Shown here: positions 6,929 to 14,782 of the stretch, one piece after another
Numbering within the stretch: position 1 is the first letter of the stretch
How the letters are laid out: the number at the start of each line of letters is the position of its first letter
DNA from: SIG480 sp045649265
Lineage (GTDB): Bacteria; Bacillota; Clostridia; Oscillospirales; JAAYXM01
Length of the DNA stretch: 45,430 nucleotides
Assembly (NCBI GenBank): GCA_045649265.1
Contig: JAZRPO010000072.1
Coordinates: forward strand, 1-45,430
Direction: 5' to 3'
Notes under the pieces: model-generated
The model's input: the letters and a program-made list of their open reading frames with translations, nothing else
Databases searched by the model: none
What the model was told of the DNA's origin: nothing
Translations under genes and position numbers: made by a program

Positions 6929-8611
6929 GTGAAAAAGTTTTTAATTTGCATATCTATACTTTTTTTGCTTTCTGTTTTTGCTCTTGCCGCTCCTGAGTCA
7001 AACCCGACAGTGAGAGTTGGCCTTTACTACGGAAGCGATGCAATGATATCTGCGAACTTGCAGAATATCGAAGGTGAAGGATACAGCTTTGGCTATTTCG
7101 ATTCTTCACATTCGTTTATTCCGCAATATTCTAATTCATCCACAAACAGAATAAGCATGCTTAAAGATACAAATATTTACCATTATGACGGTAAGTTCTA
7201 TGCAAGCGGTGCACCATCAGGAAGCCGTCTTATTGGCGCATACCACATTCAGCTTTCCGATACATATTCCTCCCCTGATGAGCTTCGAAACCAAGTTCTT
7301 TCGCTCAACATTCAGGGTATTCCTGCTTTTGCAGCAATTGAAAACGAGCTTTATAAAATCAGAATCGGTTCTTACTCAAATATCGCTGCAGCGCAAGCAG
7401 ACGTTATGAGATATATCCATTTAGGAAACGGAACTGTGGTTGGCAACAAACCAAAGTGCGTTACGGTTGTCAACACAGCAAACGGAGATATATTATTTGA
7501 ATATGACACCTCTGCATATCTCGCCGTATACCCATCAAGCGATATGGGAATTTTGCCGCTTACATGGTTTAAAGGCTACAAATACTACGGAGCTTTTCAA
7601 TATCTGAGAGACGGCGGAAACATATCGGTCATAAACTTTGTTCCCATGCAAGAATATGTAAAAGGTGTTATTCCCTACGAAATGTCACCGTCCTGGCCTA
7701 TGGAGGCACTCAAAGCACAGGCGATGTGCGCAAGGACGTATGCGCTTTATAATTACGGAAAGCACGGTTTAAACTTTGATATTTGCGCTACTACAGATTG
7801 TCAGGTTTACAGAGGTGCAAACTCAGCTACAGAACACAGCGACAGGGCAGTTAACGAAACATTCGGCGCATATATCTTATATGACGGAAAGCCAATAAAT
7901 GCTGTCTTTTCTTCCTCAAACGGTGGTGCTTCGGAAAACTCTGAAAATGTCTGGACTGCTGTTCTGCCATATCTGAGAGGTGTTTATGATAATTTTGAAG
8001 ACCTCAATACAGCAACCAACGGCAGATGGTCATATGAATACACTGCTGATGAGCTGACATACATTTTAAATGCAAAGGGTTATGCCTGCTCAAAAATAGT
8101 AAATATGTATGTTAAAGAATTTACAGAAATGGGTAACGTCAAAACGCTTACTCTTGTTGATTCCACCGGAAAAGAATTTAATTTTTCCAAGGAACGCGCA
8201 AGGACTATTCTTTATAGCTCAACATATAAAAAATATACGCACAGCCAGCGATATACCGTAAGAAGAAAACTCGCGGGAGCATCTTCGCAGTTATTATACG
8301 TTAACAACGGCGCATCAACGCTTGACCCTGTCTATGACTCTGTTTTCGTTACCGGCTCCGAGGGAAAAAAGCAACTTTCAGGAACAACGTTCTCGATATT
8401 AACAGACGCCGGAAAAACAACATTCAAGGCGCAGGAGTATAGCACCGAACAAAAACCAAAGGAGTCTGTTTTCCTCGTTTCCGGAACCGGCTGGGGCCAC
8501 AATCTGGGCATGAGTCAGAACGGTGCAAAAGCAATGGCTCTTTCGGGTTACAACGCAGACGATATAATCCATTTCTATTATACCGATGTTGAGATATATC
8601 GCGCCCCATAA
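6929..8611 (+). CDS. Secreted SpoIID/LytB-domain protein with an SPOR-like repeat
   Basis: This 560-residue protein starts at GTG, with GAAAGGA 8 nt upstream. A signal peptide covers residues 1-20 (hydrophobic core, then ALA-AP). Residues about 105-167, including IRIGSYSNIAAAQADV, look like an SPOR peptidoglycan-binding repeat. From about 215 comes a SpoIID/LytB domain: the conserved NFVPMQEYVKGVIPYEM segment with PMEALKAQAMCARTYAL near residues 257-273, and a C-terminal GWGHNLGMSQNGA block near 525. SpoIID is a lytic transglycosylase of engulfment and LytB is an amidase enhancer, so this protein probably cuts or helps cut peptidoglycan outside the membrane. The sigma-A-type promoter and extra length (classical SpoIID is about 340 residues) argue against it being the engulfment SpoIID itself. 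Confidence 0.85.
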   Translation: MKKFLICISILFLLSVFALAAPESNPTVRVGLYYGSDAMISANLQNIEGEGYSFGYFDSSHSFIPQYSNSSTNRISMLKDTNIYHYDGKFYASGAPSGSRLIGAYHIQLSDTYSSPDELRNQVLSLNIQGIPAFAAIENELYKIRIGSYSNIAAAQADVMRYIHLGNGTVVGNKPKCVTVVNTANGDILFEYDTSAYLAVYPSSDMGILPLTWFKGYKYYGAFQYLRDGGNISVINFVPMQEYVKGVIPYEMSPSWPMEALKAQAMCARTYALYNYGKHGLNFDICATTDCQVYRGANSATEHSDRAVNETFGAYILYDGKPINAVFSSSNGGASENSENVWTAVLPYLRGVYDNFEDLNTATNGRWSYEYTADELTYILNAKGYACSKIVNMYVKEFTEMGNVKTLTLVDSTGKEFNFSKERARTILYSSTYKKYTHSQRYTVRRKLAGASSQLLYVNNGASTLDPVYDSVFVTGSEGKKQLSGTTFSILTDAGKTTFKAQEYSTEQKPKESVFLVSGTGWGHNLGMSQNGAKAMALSGYNADDIIHFYYTDVEIYRAP

Positions 8612-8627
8612 ATTTGCAAAATTCATA

Positions 8628-8656
8628 TTGCAATTTAATTAAAAGTCTAGTAAACT
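8628..8656 (+). promoter_or_regulatory. Probable sigma-A promoter of yajC
   Basis: TTGCAA (8628-8633), a 17-nt spacer and TAAACT (8651-8656) lie 46 nt before the yajC ATG. The -10 is imperfect. No convincing terminator separates it from the preceding gene. Confidence 0.5.
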
Positions 8657-8702
8657 ATATTTATGTATTTAATACACAATAAATTATATGAGGTGTTTAA
8701 CA

Positions 8703-9143
8703 ATGAAGAAAAAATCAATCATTTCACTCTTAGTTGCAGTTTTAGTTCTTGCTTCACTTGCTTCTTTTGCTTTTGCTGAGGGTGAAGCCTCTGTTGTTGC
8801 AGATGCCGCTAATGGCGAGCCGCTCCCTTGGTACGCAGGCCTTCTTGGTAGCCCGATTCCCATGATTATTGTTATGGTGCTCGTTTTTTATTTCTTCCTT
8901 ATCCGTCCGGAGAACAAGAGAAAAAAAGAAGCCGCAAACATGAGAGATAGCCTCAAAAACGGAGATGAAATTACAACTATCGGCGGAATAATAGGCAAAA
9001 TCACAAAGGTTAAAGATGATGTTATCACCATCGAAACAACCACCGAAAAAAATAAAATCAAGATTGCGAAATGGGCTGTAAGCTCGGTCAATAAAAAATC
9101 AGAAAAAGCTGAGAACCCGGAAAACGCAAACGACGAAGAATAA
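8703..9143 (+). CDS. yajC: Preprotein translocase subunit YajC, with an extra N-terminal hydrophobic segment
   Basis: YajC associates with SecDF and SecYEG in the cytoplasmic membrane. The family core is present: a membrane segment about residues 49-65 (IPMIIVMVLVFYFFLIRP), then KRKKEAANMRDSLKNGDEITTIGGIIGKI and a short beta-rich C-terminal domain ending in an acidic tail. The ATG at 8703 is preferred over an upstream ATG at 8688 because AGGTG (8691-8695) sits 7 nt before it. That gives 146 residues, longer than the usual 90-110. The extra length is an N-terminal signal-peptide-like helix (residues 5-25, with an AFA-E cleavage-like site) before the usual transmembrane helix. Placement after tgt is typical. 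Confidence 0.93.
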   Translation: MKKKSIISLLVAVLVLASLASFAFAEGEASVVADAANGEPLPWYAGLLGSPIPMIIVMVLVFYFFLIRPENKRKKEAANMRDSLKNGDEITTIGGIIGKITKVKDDVITIETTTEKNKIKIAKWAVSSVNKKSEKAENPENANDEE

Positions 9144-9174
9144 AATAAAACCATTTTTGTTATTTTTCACTTAT

Positions 9175-9211
9175 CCTCCGAATAAATATCAAATGTAAAT
9201 TATTTCGGAGG
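9175..9211 (+). promoter_or_regulatory. Hairpin that would hide the ribosome-binding site of the next gene
   Basis: CCTCCG-AATAA (9175-9185) pairs with TTATT-T-CGGAGG (9200-9211), 11 bp with a single bulged T and a 14-nt loop. The 3' arm is the Shine-Dalgarno sequence (GGAGG 9207-9211) of the gene starting at 9218. No U-tract follows, so it is not a terminator. It would limit translation of the downstream gene unless opened. Confidence 0.6.
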
Positions 9212-9217
9212 TAAAAT

Positions 9218-9619
9218 ATGAAAAAGAACGAAGATATTAAAAACAGTCTTTTTAGCGACATTCTTACATTATTATTTCATTCTATACTTGGAATAGCATT
9301 GACTCTTCTGCTTTCCTTTATTTGTTCGATTGTAGTATCAGCCGGAAAAATTCATCCAAACCTGATTCCCTTGCTCTCTTCTTTTTTTGTCATGTTTGGT
9401 TCGTTTTTCTCAAGTCTTATTTCTTCGAGAAAGTTTGGGAAACCTCTAATAATTGCGCTTGTGCAGTGTGCAGTTTTTTTGCTGATGCTGTACCTTATCG
9501 GAGCCATACTGTATGGCAGATTCTCGCCGTCAGCCCAACCAATGCAAATTGCGGCTTTCTGCCTCATCGGAGCTCTTCTCGGAGCTATAATATCAGCTTT
9601 GAGAAAGCGTCGCAAATGA
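9218..9619 (+). CDS. Small four-helix membrane protein, TIGR04086-like
   Basis: This 133-residue protein has a short charged N-terminus, four predicted membrane helices (about residues 18-40, 46-68, 76-97 and 108-127) and a basic tail (LRKRRK). Size, topology and position directly after yajC match the TIGR04086 membrane protein family commonly found beside yajC in Clostridia. Its function is unknown. The start is ATG at 9218, with GGAGG 6 nt upstream lying inside a hairpin. The gap to yajC is 74 nt without a promoter I can recognise, so it probably shares the yajC transcript, which stops at the terminator at 9633. Family assignment rests on topology and context rather than a motif. Confidence 0.65.
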   Translation: MKKNEDIKNSLFSDILTLLFHSILGIALTLLLSFICSIVVSAGKIHPNLIPLLSSFFVMFGSFFSSLISSRKFGKPLIIALVQCAVFLLMLYLIGAILYGRFSPSAQPMQIAAFCLIGALLGAIISALRKRRK

Positions 9620-9632
9620 TTATAAATCAAAG

Positions 9633-9672
9633 AAACAGATTGTGGCCGATTTGAGCCTCAATCTGTTTTTTT
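9633..9672 (+). terminator. Intrinsic terminator after the yajC cluster
   Basis: AAACAGATTG (9633-9642) pairs with CAATCTGTTT (9659-9668), and an inner GGC/GCC extends the stem. A T-run continues to 9672. The cca ribosome-binding site begins at the next base. Confidence 0.85.
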
Positions 9673-9683
9673 AAGGTGATTAA

Positions 9684-10862
9684 ATGAGTTGCTTTAAAAT
9701 GGAAATACCTGAAGAAATCAAAACAATCATATCCACCCTCGAAAGCTCGGGTTTTGATGCCTATGTCGTCGGCGGAAGTGTCAGAGACGCTCTGTTATCC
9801 TTGCCCGTAAACGATTGGGATGTTTGCACATCTGCCGAGCCGGAGGATATGATTTCTTCTCTGTGCGATTTTAAAGTTATTGAAACAGGAATTAAACACG
9901 GTACGGTCACAGCTGTTTTAAATGACATAGTTTGTGAAATAACAACATTCAGGTTTGAAGGCAGATACAGCGACCATCGTCACCCGGACTCTGTAAGCTT
10001 TACAACAAATCTTGCCGATGATTTAAAGCGGCGTGACTTCACGATAAACGCAATGGCATATTCTCCGGACGGTAGCCTGATTGATCTTTTTGACGGCGCC
10101 AATGATTTGAAACGCCGACTGATTCGCTGTGTAGGCTCCCCTGAAAAGAGGTTTAGAGAGGATGCGCTGAGAATTTTGCGTGCACTGAGGTTTTCCTCGT
10201 GCCTTGGATTTGAAGTTGAAGCAGAAACAAAAAAGGCAATTTTTGAAAACTACAAGCTTTTAAGTTTTGTTGCAAAAGAGCGTGTTGTGTCAGAGCTCCG
10301 TCGCCTTCTCTGTGGCCGGGATGTGTGTAAGGTTGTCTCTGATTTTAAGCCTGTTTTTGATTTTATTTTTGAAACAGAAATTTCTTTATTCCCAACCGAA
10401 TATGAAATTTGCAAAAAAAGTCTCTATCTGAGCTTAGCATATCTTCTTTCCTTCTTGGACTCTGAAAACTCGGTCACTCTACTTAAAAAGTTGAAATTTG
10501 ATAATAAAACAATAACGAAAACTGCACTTCTTCTGAGCAACAAGCTCCTTACTTTGAGATGCAAAGAGGCAGAGGTTTTAAGCCTTCTTTCAAAGTTTGG
10601 AAAAGATAATGTGTATATGCTTGCTGATTTTCTTCTGAAAGATGAGAGCGAAAAATTTAAATTATTTGTGAGCAAGCTCCCTGTTATTACACTTCGCGAA
10701 TTGGCAATAAACGGAGATGATTTGATTTCCTGTGGAATCCCCGAAGGTAAGCACATTAAGTTTTTTTTAGAAGCTGCACTTAACGCTGTTTTAAATGGCG
10801 AATGTGAGAACAAAAAAGATTCTCTTTGCAATTATATTATCAAAAAAGCAAGAAAACAATGA
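9684..10862 (+). CDS. cca: CCA tRNA nucleotidyltransferase / poly(A) polymerase family (class II)
   Basis: This 392-residue enzyme of the class II nucleotidyltransferase family adds or repairs the 3' CCA of tRNA. The N-terminal catalytic core has VVGGSVRDALL near residue 24 and the two metal-binding carboxylates in NDWDVCT near residue 39. It continues with RRDFTINAMAY near residue 115 and the nucleotide-specifying DALRILRALRFSS near residue 157. The C-terminal half is helical and divergent. ATG at 9684 follows AAGGTG by only 5 nt; ATG at 9699 is an alternative. The gene starts directly after a terminator, so it needs its own promoter, which I could not place. Its stop codon lies inside its own terminator stem. 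A poly(A) polymerase or a CC-/A-adding specialist cannot be excluded. Confidence 0.85.
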   Translation: MSCFKMEIPEEIKTIISTLESSGFDAYVVGGSVRDALLSLPVNDWDVCTSAEPEDMISSLCDFKVIETGIKHGTVTAVLNDIVCEITTFRFEGRYSDHRHPDSVSFTTNLADDLKRRDFTINAMAYSPDGSLIDLFDGANDLKRRLIRCVGSPEKRFREDALRILRALRFSSCLGFEVEAETKKAIFENYKLLSFVAKERVVSELRRLLCGRDVCKVVSDFKPVFDFIFETEISLFPTEYEICKKSLYLSLAYLLSFLDSENSVTLLKKLKFDNKTITKTALLLSNKLLTLRCKEAEVLSLLSKFGKDNVYMLADFLLKDESEKFKLFVSKLPVITLRELAINGDDLISCGIPEGKHIKFFLEAALNAVLNGECENKKDSLCNYIIKKARKQ

Positions 10863-10890
10863 CTTTTATGTCATCGTTTTCTTGCTTTTT
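10847..10890 (+). terminator. Intrinsic terminator of cca, overlapping its stop codon
   Basis: AGCAAGAAAAC (10847-10857) pairs with GTTTTCTTGCT (10876-10886). After one mismatch the stem continues ATGAC/GTCAT around a 6-nt loop, and T-runs follow. The TGA of cca (10860-10862) is in the left arm. Confidence 0.9.
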
Positions 10891-10902
10891 AAGTTTTTTT
10901 GC

Positions 10903-10931
10903 TTGACAAATAAGTTACAATAAGTTACAAT
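10903..10931 (+). promoter_or_regulatory. Near-consensus sigma-A promoter of the YabE-like gene, with a tandem repeat in the spacer
   Basis: A perfect TTGACA (10903-10908), a 17-nt spacer and TACAAT (10926-10931). The 10-bp unit ATAAGTTACA is repeated head to tail at 10910-10919 and 10920-10929, filling the spacer and entering the -10. One repeat per helical turn suggests an operator. The start codon is 80 nt downstream, leaving a long A/T-rich leader. Confidence 0.85.
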
Positions 10932-11011
10932 ATCTAATTAGTTTAGAAAAAGAAGTAATTTTCAGATTAAAATTTTATATATTTTATTATATAAACAAAA
11001 AGGAGTAAGCT

Positions 11012-12049
11012 ATGAGGAATAATGTGTCAAAGATTTTGTCTTTGCTTTCTTTCTTCACCCTCAAAAAACTTACAGTAATTCTACTTGTTGCAACTATTTT
11101 TCTTTTTTGCGTTGCGGCTTCTTTTTTCGAAACCAACACATTTATCATTTATGACGGTGAAGATAAAGCAGTTTATAACAGCAAGCAGAGAAATACCTCT
11201 GATTTTTTAATTGAGGAGGAAATAACTGTTCCGGAAGATAAATATTTGGAAATGCCGGAAAAAGCAGAAAACGGATTTGCGGAAATATTTTTATTAAAAA
11301 AGAATGTGCTGACGGTCAACGTTGACGGAGAAACCAAAACGCTTTATGCACTTAAGGATACCACAATTTCAGATGTTCTCGCGCAAAACGGGATTACACT
11401 AGGAAATGAAGATACGCTATCTGTTCCTTTATCTTCGCCCGCAACAGACGGTCTCGCATTTAAAATTACACGTTTCTTGACCAAAACCGTTGAAGAATAT
11501 CAGGACATCCCCTTTCCAACCGAGAAACGTCCACAAAGTAATCTGAACAAAGGGACATCTAAGGTTATTACCAAAGGTGTTAAGGGGTCAAAAAAACTTG
11601 TTTATAGCGTAAAGCTTGAAAACGGAAAAGAGATTGAAAGAAAACTCTTGTCTGAAACCGTAACAAAGAAACCCTCAGCAGAAATTGTTGAGTATGGCAC
11701 TCACGAAGTTGATAAATCAGGATCAGTTACTACCTTCTCCGGAAGTAAGCTTGAATATAAGAAGGTTCTCAACATGACCGCAACCGCATACACGACAGAG
11801 CGAACCTCCGATAAGATAACGGCCACCGGTCAGGTTGCAAGAGTCGGTCTTGTTGCAGTTGACCCAAAGGTTATACCACTTGGCTCAAGGCTGTATATTT
11901 GCTCTCCTGACGGAAAAAGCTGGTCATATGGCACCGCCGTTGCCGGAGATACCGGAGTACGGGGAAATGTAATCGACCTCTTTTTTGACACATACAAAGA
12001 GTGTATCAGTTTCGGACGCCGAAAAGCAATTGTATATGTCCTTAAATAA
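11012..12049 (+). CDS. yabE: YabE-like cell-wall protein: ubiquitin-like (DUF348), G5 and 3D domains
   Basis: This 345-residue exported protein has an N-terminal membrane anchor or signal at about residues 19-38. Two DUF348-type segments follow, the second (LTVNVDGETKTLYALKDTTISDVL) near residues 98-121. A G5 domain covers about 155-240, and a C-terminal 3D domain about 255-345 with three conserved aspartates, in VAVDPKVIPLG, AGDTG and VIDLFF. This is the architecture of YabE and resuscitation-promoting-factor-like proteins. The 3D domain is related to lytic transglycosylases of the MltA type, so a role in peptidoglycan turnover is likely. GGAG precedes ATG at 11012. It lies upstream of rsmA, as in the yabE-rnmV-ksgA order of Bacillus, but rnmV is absent here. 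Confidence 0.88.
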   Translation: MRNNVSKILSLLSFFTLKKLTVILLVATIFLFCVAASFFETNTFIIYDGEDKAVYNSKQRNTSDFLIEEEITVPEDKYLEMPEKAENGFAEIFLLKKNVLTVNVDGETKTLYALKDTTISDVLAQNGITLGNEDTLSVPLSSPATDGLAFKITRFLTKTVEEYQDIPFPTEKRPQSNLNKGTSKVITKGVKGSKKLVYSVKLENGKEIERKLLSETVTKKPSAEIVEYGTHEVDKSGSVTTFSGSKLEYKKVLNMTATAYTTERTSDKITATGQVARVGLVAVDPKVIPLGSRLYICSPDGKSWSYGTAVAGDTGVRGNVIDLFFDTYKECISFGRRKAIVYVLK

Positions 12050-12054
12050 GCTTT

Positions 12055-12100
12055 TGCAGCTGCGAGGTATTCTTTACTTTGAAGCTGCATTTCTTTTCTT
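12055..12100 (+). terminator. Weak terminator candidate after the YabE-like gene
   Basis: TGCAGCT (12055-12061) pairs with AGCTGCA (12083-12089), with a large 21-nt loop and a following T-rich stretch (TTTCTTTTCTT). The large loop and interrupted T-run make it a weak candidate. Confidence 0.35.
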
Positions 12101-12127
12101 GCGAATGTTTAAGAAAGCGTGTATAAT
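12099..12127 (+). promoter_or_regulatory. Sigma-A promoter of rsmA
   Basis: TTGCGA (12099-12104), a 17-nt spacer and a perfect TATAAT (12122-12127) lie 32 nt before the rsmA start codon. Confidence 0.75.
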
Positions 12128-12159
12128 TATGTTAAAGTTTCTAAAACGAGGTTTTAATA

Positions 12160-13035
12160 ATGAACTTATTTTCCATTAAAGAAATAAAAGAGCTTCTCAA
12201 TCGGCACGGATTCAGGTTTTCAAAATCGCTTGGACAGAATTTTCTTACAGAGGCCCATGTTTGCGAATCAATAGTCTCGTGCTCGGAAATCGGCAGTGAT
12301 GATGTTGTTCTTGAAATTGGCCCCGGTATCGGCAGTCTTACTTCCGAGCTTGCCCGTTCTGCATCGCGTGTTGTTGCAGTTGAGATTGATAAATCACTTC
12401 TTCCGGTGCTTTCCGAAACTCTCTCTGAATATAAAAATGTCAAAATAATCAATGCTGATATCCTGAAATGTGACATTAAAAAGCTTGTTGAGGAAGAATT
12501 TTCGGGTATGAAGCCTAAGGTTTGTGCAAATCTCCCCTATTATATAACTACTCCGATTATTTCTTTTTTGCTCGAATCAAGGCTGTTTTCTTCAATAACA
12601 ACCATGATTCAGAAGGAGGTCGCGGAAAGAATTTGTGCAAATCACGCTACATCGGAATACGGCGCTTTTTCCGTGTTTGTTCAATATTTTGCAGATCCCG
12701 AACTTCTGTTCAAAGTTTCTTCGGACTGTTTTATTCCGTCACCAAAAGTTGAATCCGCTGTGATAAGGCTCAATATCCGTGAAAAACCAGCAGTTTCCCC
12801 TGAATCGGAGGAGCTTTTCTTCAGGGTAGTAAAAGCAGCATTCGCACAAAGGCGAAAGCAACTTGCAAACAGCCTGTTTTCTGCTTTTCAAACCTTTATA
12901 ACCAAAGACCAACTCTATGAGATTTTTGAAAAGCTGAATTTAAAAGCAACCGTAAGAGGTGAAGAACTTTCAATCGAAGACTTTTCAAACCTGTCTGATG
13001 AAATTTATAAAATCAAAGAATCAACTCAAATATAG
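12160..13035 (+). CDS. rsmA: 16S rRNA (adenine1518/1519-N6)-dimethyltransferase
   Basis: This 291-residue enzyme (KsgA) dimethylates two adjacent adenines in helix 45 of 16S rRNA late in 30S assembly. It has the family start SLGQNFL near residue 23, the S-adenosylmethionine motif VLEIGPGIGSLT near residue 49, the acidic VVAVEIDKSL near residue 70, and the catalytic NLPYYITTPII near residue 124. FIPSPKVESAVI near residue 190 is also typical. AGG lies 8 nt upstream of ATG at 12160. It is the last gene of the plus-strand block and ends in a terminator shared with convergent recN. Confidence 0.96.
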   Translation: MNLFSIKEIKELLNRHGFRFSKSLGQNFLTEAHVCESIVSCSEIGSDDVVLEIGPGIGSLTSELARSASRVVAVEIDKSLLPVLSETLSEYKNVKIINADILKCDIKKLVEEEFSGMKPKVCANLPYYITTPIISFLLESRLFSSITTMIQKEVAERICANHATSEYGAFSVFVQYFADPELLFKVSSDCFIPSPKVESAVIRLNIREKPAVSPESEELFFRVVKAAFAQRRKQLANSLFSAFQTFITKDQLYEIFEKLNLKATVRGEELSIEDFSNLSDEIYKIKESTQI

Positions 13036-13055
13036 TTTTGAGTTGATTCTTTTTT
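13015..13055. terminator. Bidirectional terminator between rsmA and recN
   Basis: GAATCAACTCAAA (13018-13030) pairs perfectly with TTTGAGTTGATTC (13037-13049). A T-run (13050-13055) follows on the plus strand and an A-run precedes the stem, so it can stop both convergent transcripts. It overlaps the stop codons of both genes. Confidence 0.88.
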
Positions 13056-14760
13056 ACATTTGATTTCTTATAACTTTCTTTCTTCCATCCGCGAGAGAAA
13101 GAAGCTCGCGAGCATTGTTTAATGTCGTTTCGCTGATGGTCGTGCCGCCCGTTATTCTCGCAATTTCGGATGCACGGCCTTCATCATCCAGAGGCAGAAC
13201 AACAGTATATGTTCGCCCTCCTTTCTCGTGCTTTTCAATCTTAAAGTGAATATCTGACATTGCTGAAAGCTGAGCCAGATGCGTTACGCAGATAACCTGC
13301 TTTTTAACGGACAAAAGATAGAGCTTTTCTGCAATTTTTTGTGCTGCTCTGCCGCTTACGCCTGTGTCAATTTCATCAAAAATCAAAGTTGTTACATAGT
13401 CGCTGTCATCAAGTGCATTCTTCATGGCAAGCATAATTCGTGAAAGCTCTCCGCCTGAAGCAATTTTATCAAGCGGTTTCTCCGCTTCACCAAGGTTTGC
13501 AGCAAGGAGAAACTCTACCGTATCAAGCCCTCGCTCAGTCAGGCTTTCTCCTTTTTGAATATTAACAATAAAACGTGCATTTTTCATATCAAGCTCGGAA
13601 AGCTCAGAAACAATTCTCTTTTCAATATTTCTGGCAGCAGTTTCTCTCAAATCAAACAAACCTTCTGCTAATTGATATGCTTCTTTTTGGTATTTTTCTA
13701 TCTCAGACTGTAAAACGGAAATTCGCTCCTCGGAAAACTCAATTTCAGACAGCTCTTTTCTCGCATTTTCAAGAAAATTCAGCATTTCAGAAACTGAGCT
13801 GCCATACTTCCGTTTCAGCTTATGTATTACATCCAATCTTGCCTCAACTCTGTCTGCGTCCTCATCTGAAAAATCAAGCTTTTCGAGAAATTCCCGAAGC
13901 TGCTCCATAACATCATCGGATTGATAGTAAAGCTGAGATACTTCATCCGAGAGCTTTGAAACTATTTCAGAGTCTCCCGAAACTGATGCCAGCAGCCTTG
14001 AAGAATCAGAAAGAGCTGAGCAAATCCCGACATCGGAGTTTTCACCCGAAAATGCTTCATAAACCTTTGATATTCGCTCTGTCAGCTTTGCACTCTCGCG
14101 TATCAGCTTTTGTTGTTCCAAGAGACAGGTATCTTCATCTGCTTCAAGCTCTGCCGCTTCAAGCTCTGCTATCTGAAATTTCAGCATCTCAACCTGACGC
14201 GCCTTTGCTGCTTCATCTATATCAAGTCTTTTAAGCTCTTGCTTTTTTTCTTGCAGGAGTGAAAAGACCTTCTTATACGAGCTTTCTAATTCAGAATATC
14301 TTTCCCCTGCTGCAAATCTGTCAATAAAAAATGCGTGTGAATTAACATCAAGAAGCTGTTGGCTGTCATGCTGTCCCAAAACATTTATAAGCATAATGCC
14401 AAATTCCCTCATAAGCGCAGCTGTCACGGGTTTTCCGTTAATTCGCGCTGAGTTTTTTCCATCCACGGATATTTCCCTGGAAATCATAATTTCTTCTTCC
14501 GAAGTATCTAAACCGTTATCAGATAGCCATTTCTTTCCTGCCTCCGGGCAGTCATCAAAAATCGCAGTGACAGACGCTTTGCTTGCACCGTTTCTGACAA
14601 TATCGCGCGTTGTTCTATACCCTAACACTGCACCGATTGAATCAATAATAATTGATTTTCCGGCGCCTGTCTCTCCGGTAAGCACATTAAATCCGTTTTT
14701 AAATTCAATATCACAACTTTCAATAACCGCAATATTTTCGATATGGAGAAGTTTAAGCAT
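13054..14760 (-). CDS. recN: DNA repair protein RecN
   Basis: RecN is an SMC-like ATPase acting early in double-strand break repair. The 568-residue protein has Walker A GETGAGKSIIID near residue 29. A long coiled coil, rich in Glu, Leu and Lys, spans about residues 150-360. The C-terminal ABC signature KIASGGELSRIMLAMK and Walker B TLIFDEIDTGVSG complete the bipartite ATPase head. It is the last gene of the OLE-containing operon, 22 nt after argR. The argR-recN adjacency is common in Firmicutes. Length and motifs are normal. Confidence 0.96.
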   Translation of the reverse strand: MLKLLHIENIAVIESCDIEFKNGFNVLTGETGAGKSIIIDSIGAVLGYRTTRDIVRNGASKASVTAIFDDCPEAGKKWLSDNGLDTSEEEIMISREISVDGKNSARINGKPVTAALMREFGIMLINVLGQHDSQQLLDVNSHAFFIDRFAAGERYSELESSYKKVFSLLQEKKQELKRLDIDEAAKARQVEMLKFQIAELEAAELEADEDTCLLEQQKLIRESAKLTERISKVYEAFSGENSDVGICSALSDSSRLLASVSGDSEIVSKLSDEVSQLYYQSDDVMEQLREFLEKLDFSDEDADRVEARLDVIHKLKRKYGSSVSEMLNFLENARKELSEIEFSEERISVLQSEIEKYQKEAYQLAEGLFDLRETAARNIEKRIVSELSELDMKNARFIVNIQKGESLTERGLDTVEFLLAANLGEAEKPLDKIASGGELSRIMLAMKNALDDSDYVTTLIFDEIDTGVSGRAAQKIAEKLYLLSVKKQVICVTHLAQLSAMSDIHFKIEKHEKGGRTYTVVLPLDDEGRASEIARITGGTTISETTLNNARELLSLADGRKKVIRNQM

Positions 14761-14782
14761 CTATATCACCTCCGGCTTATCT

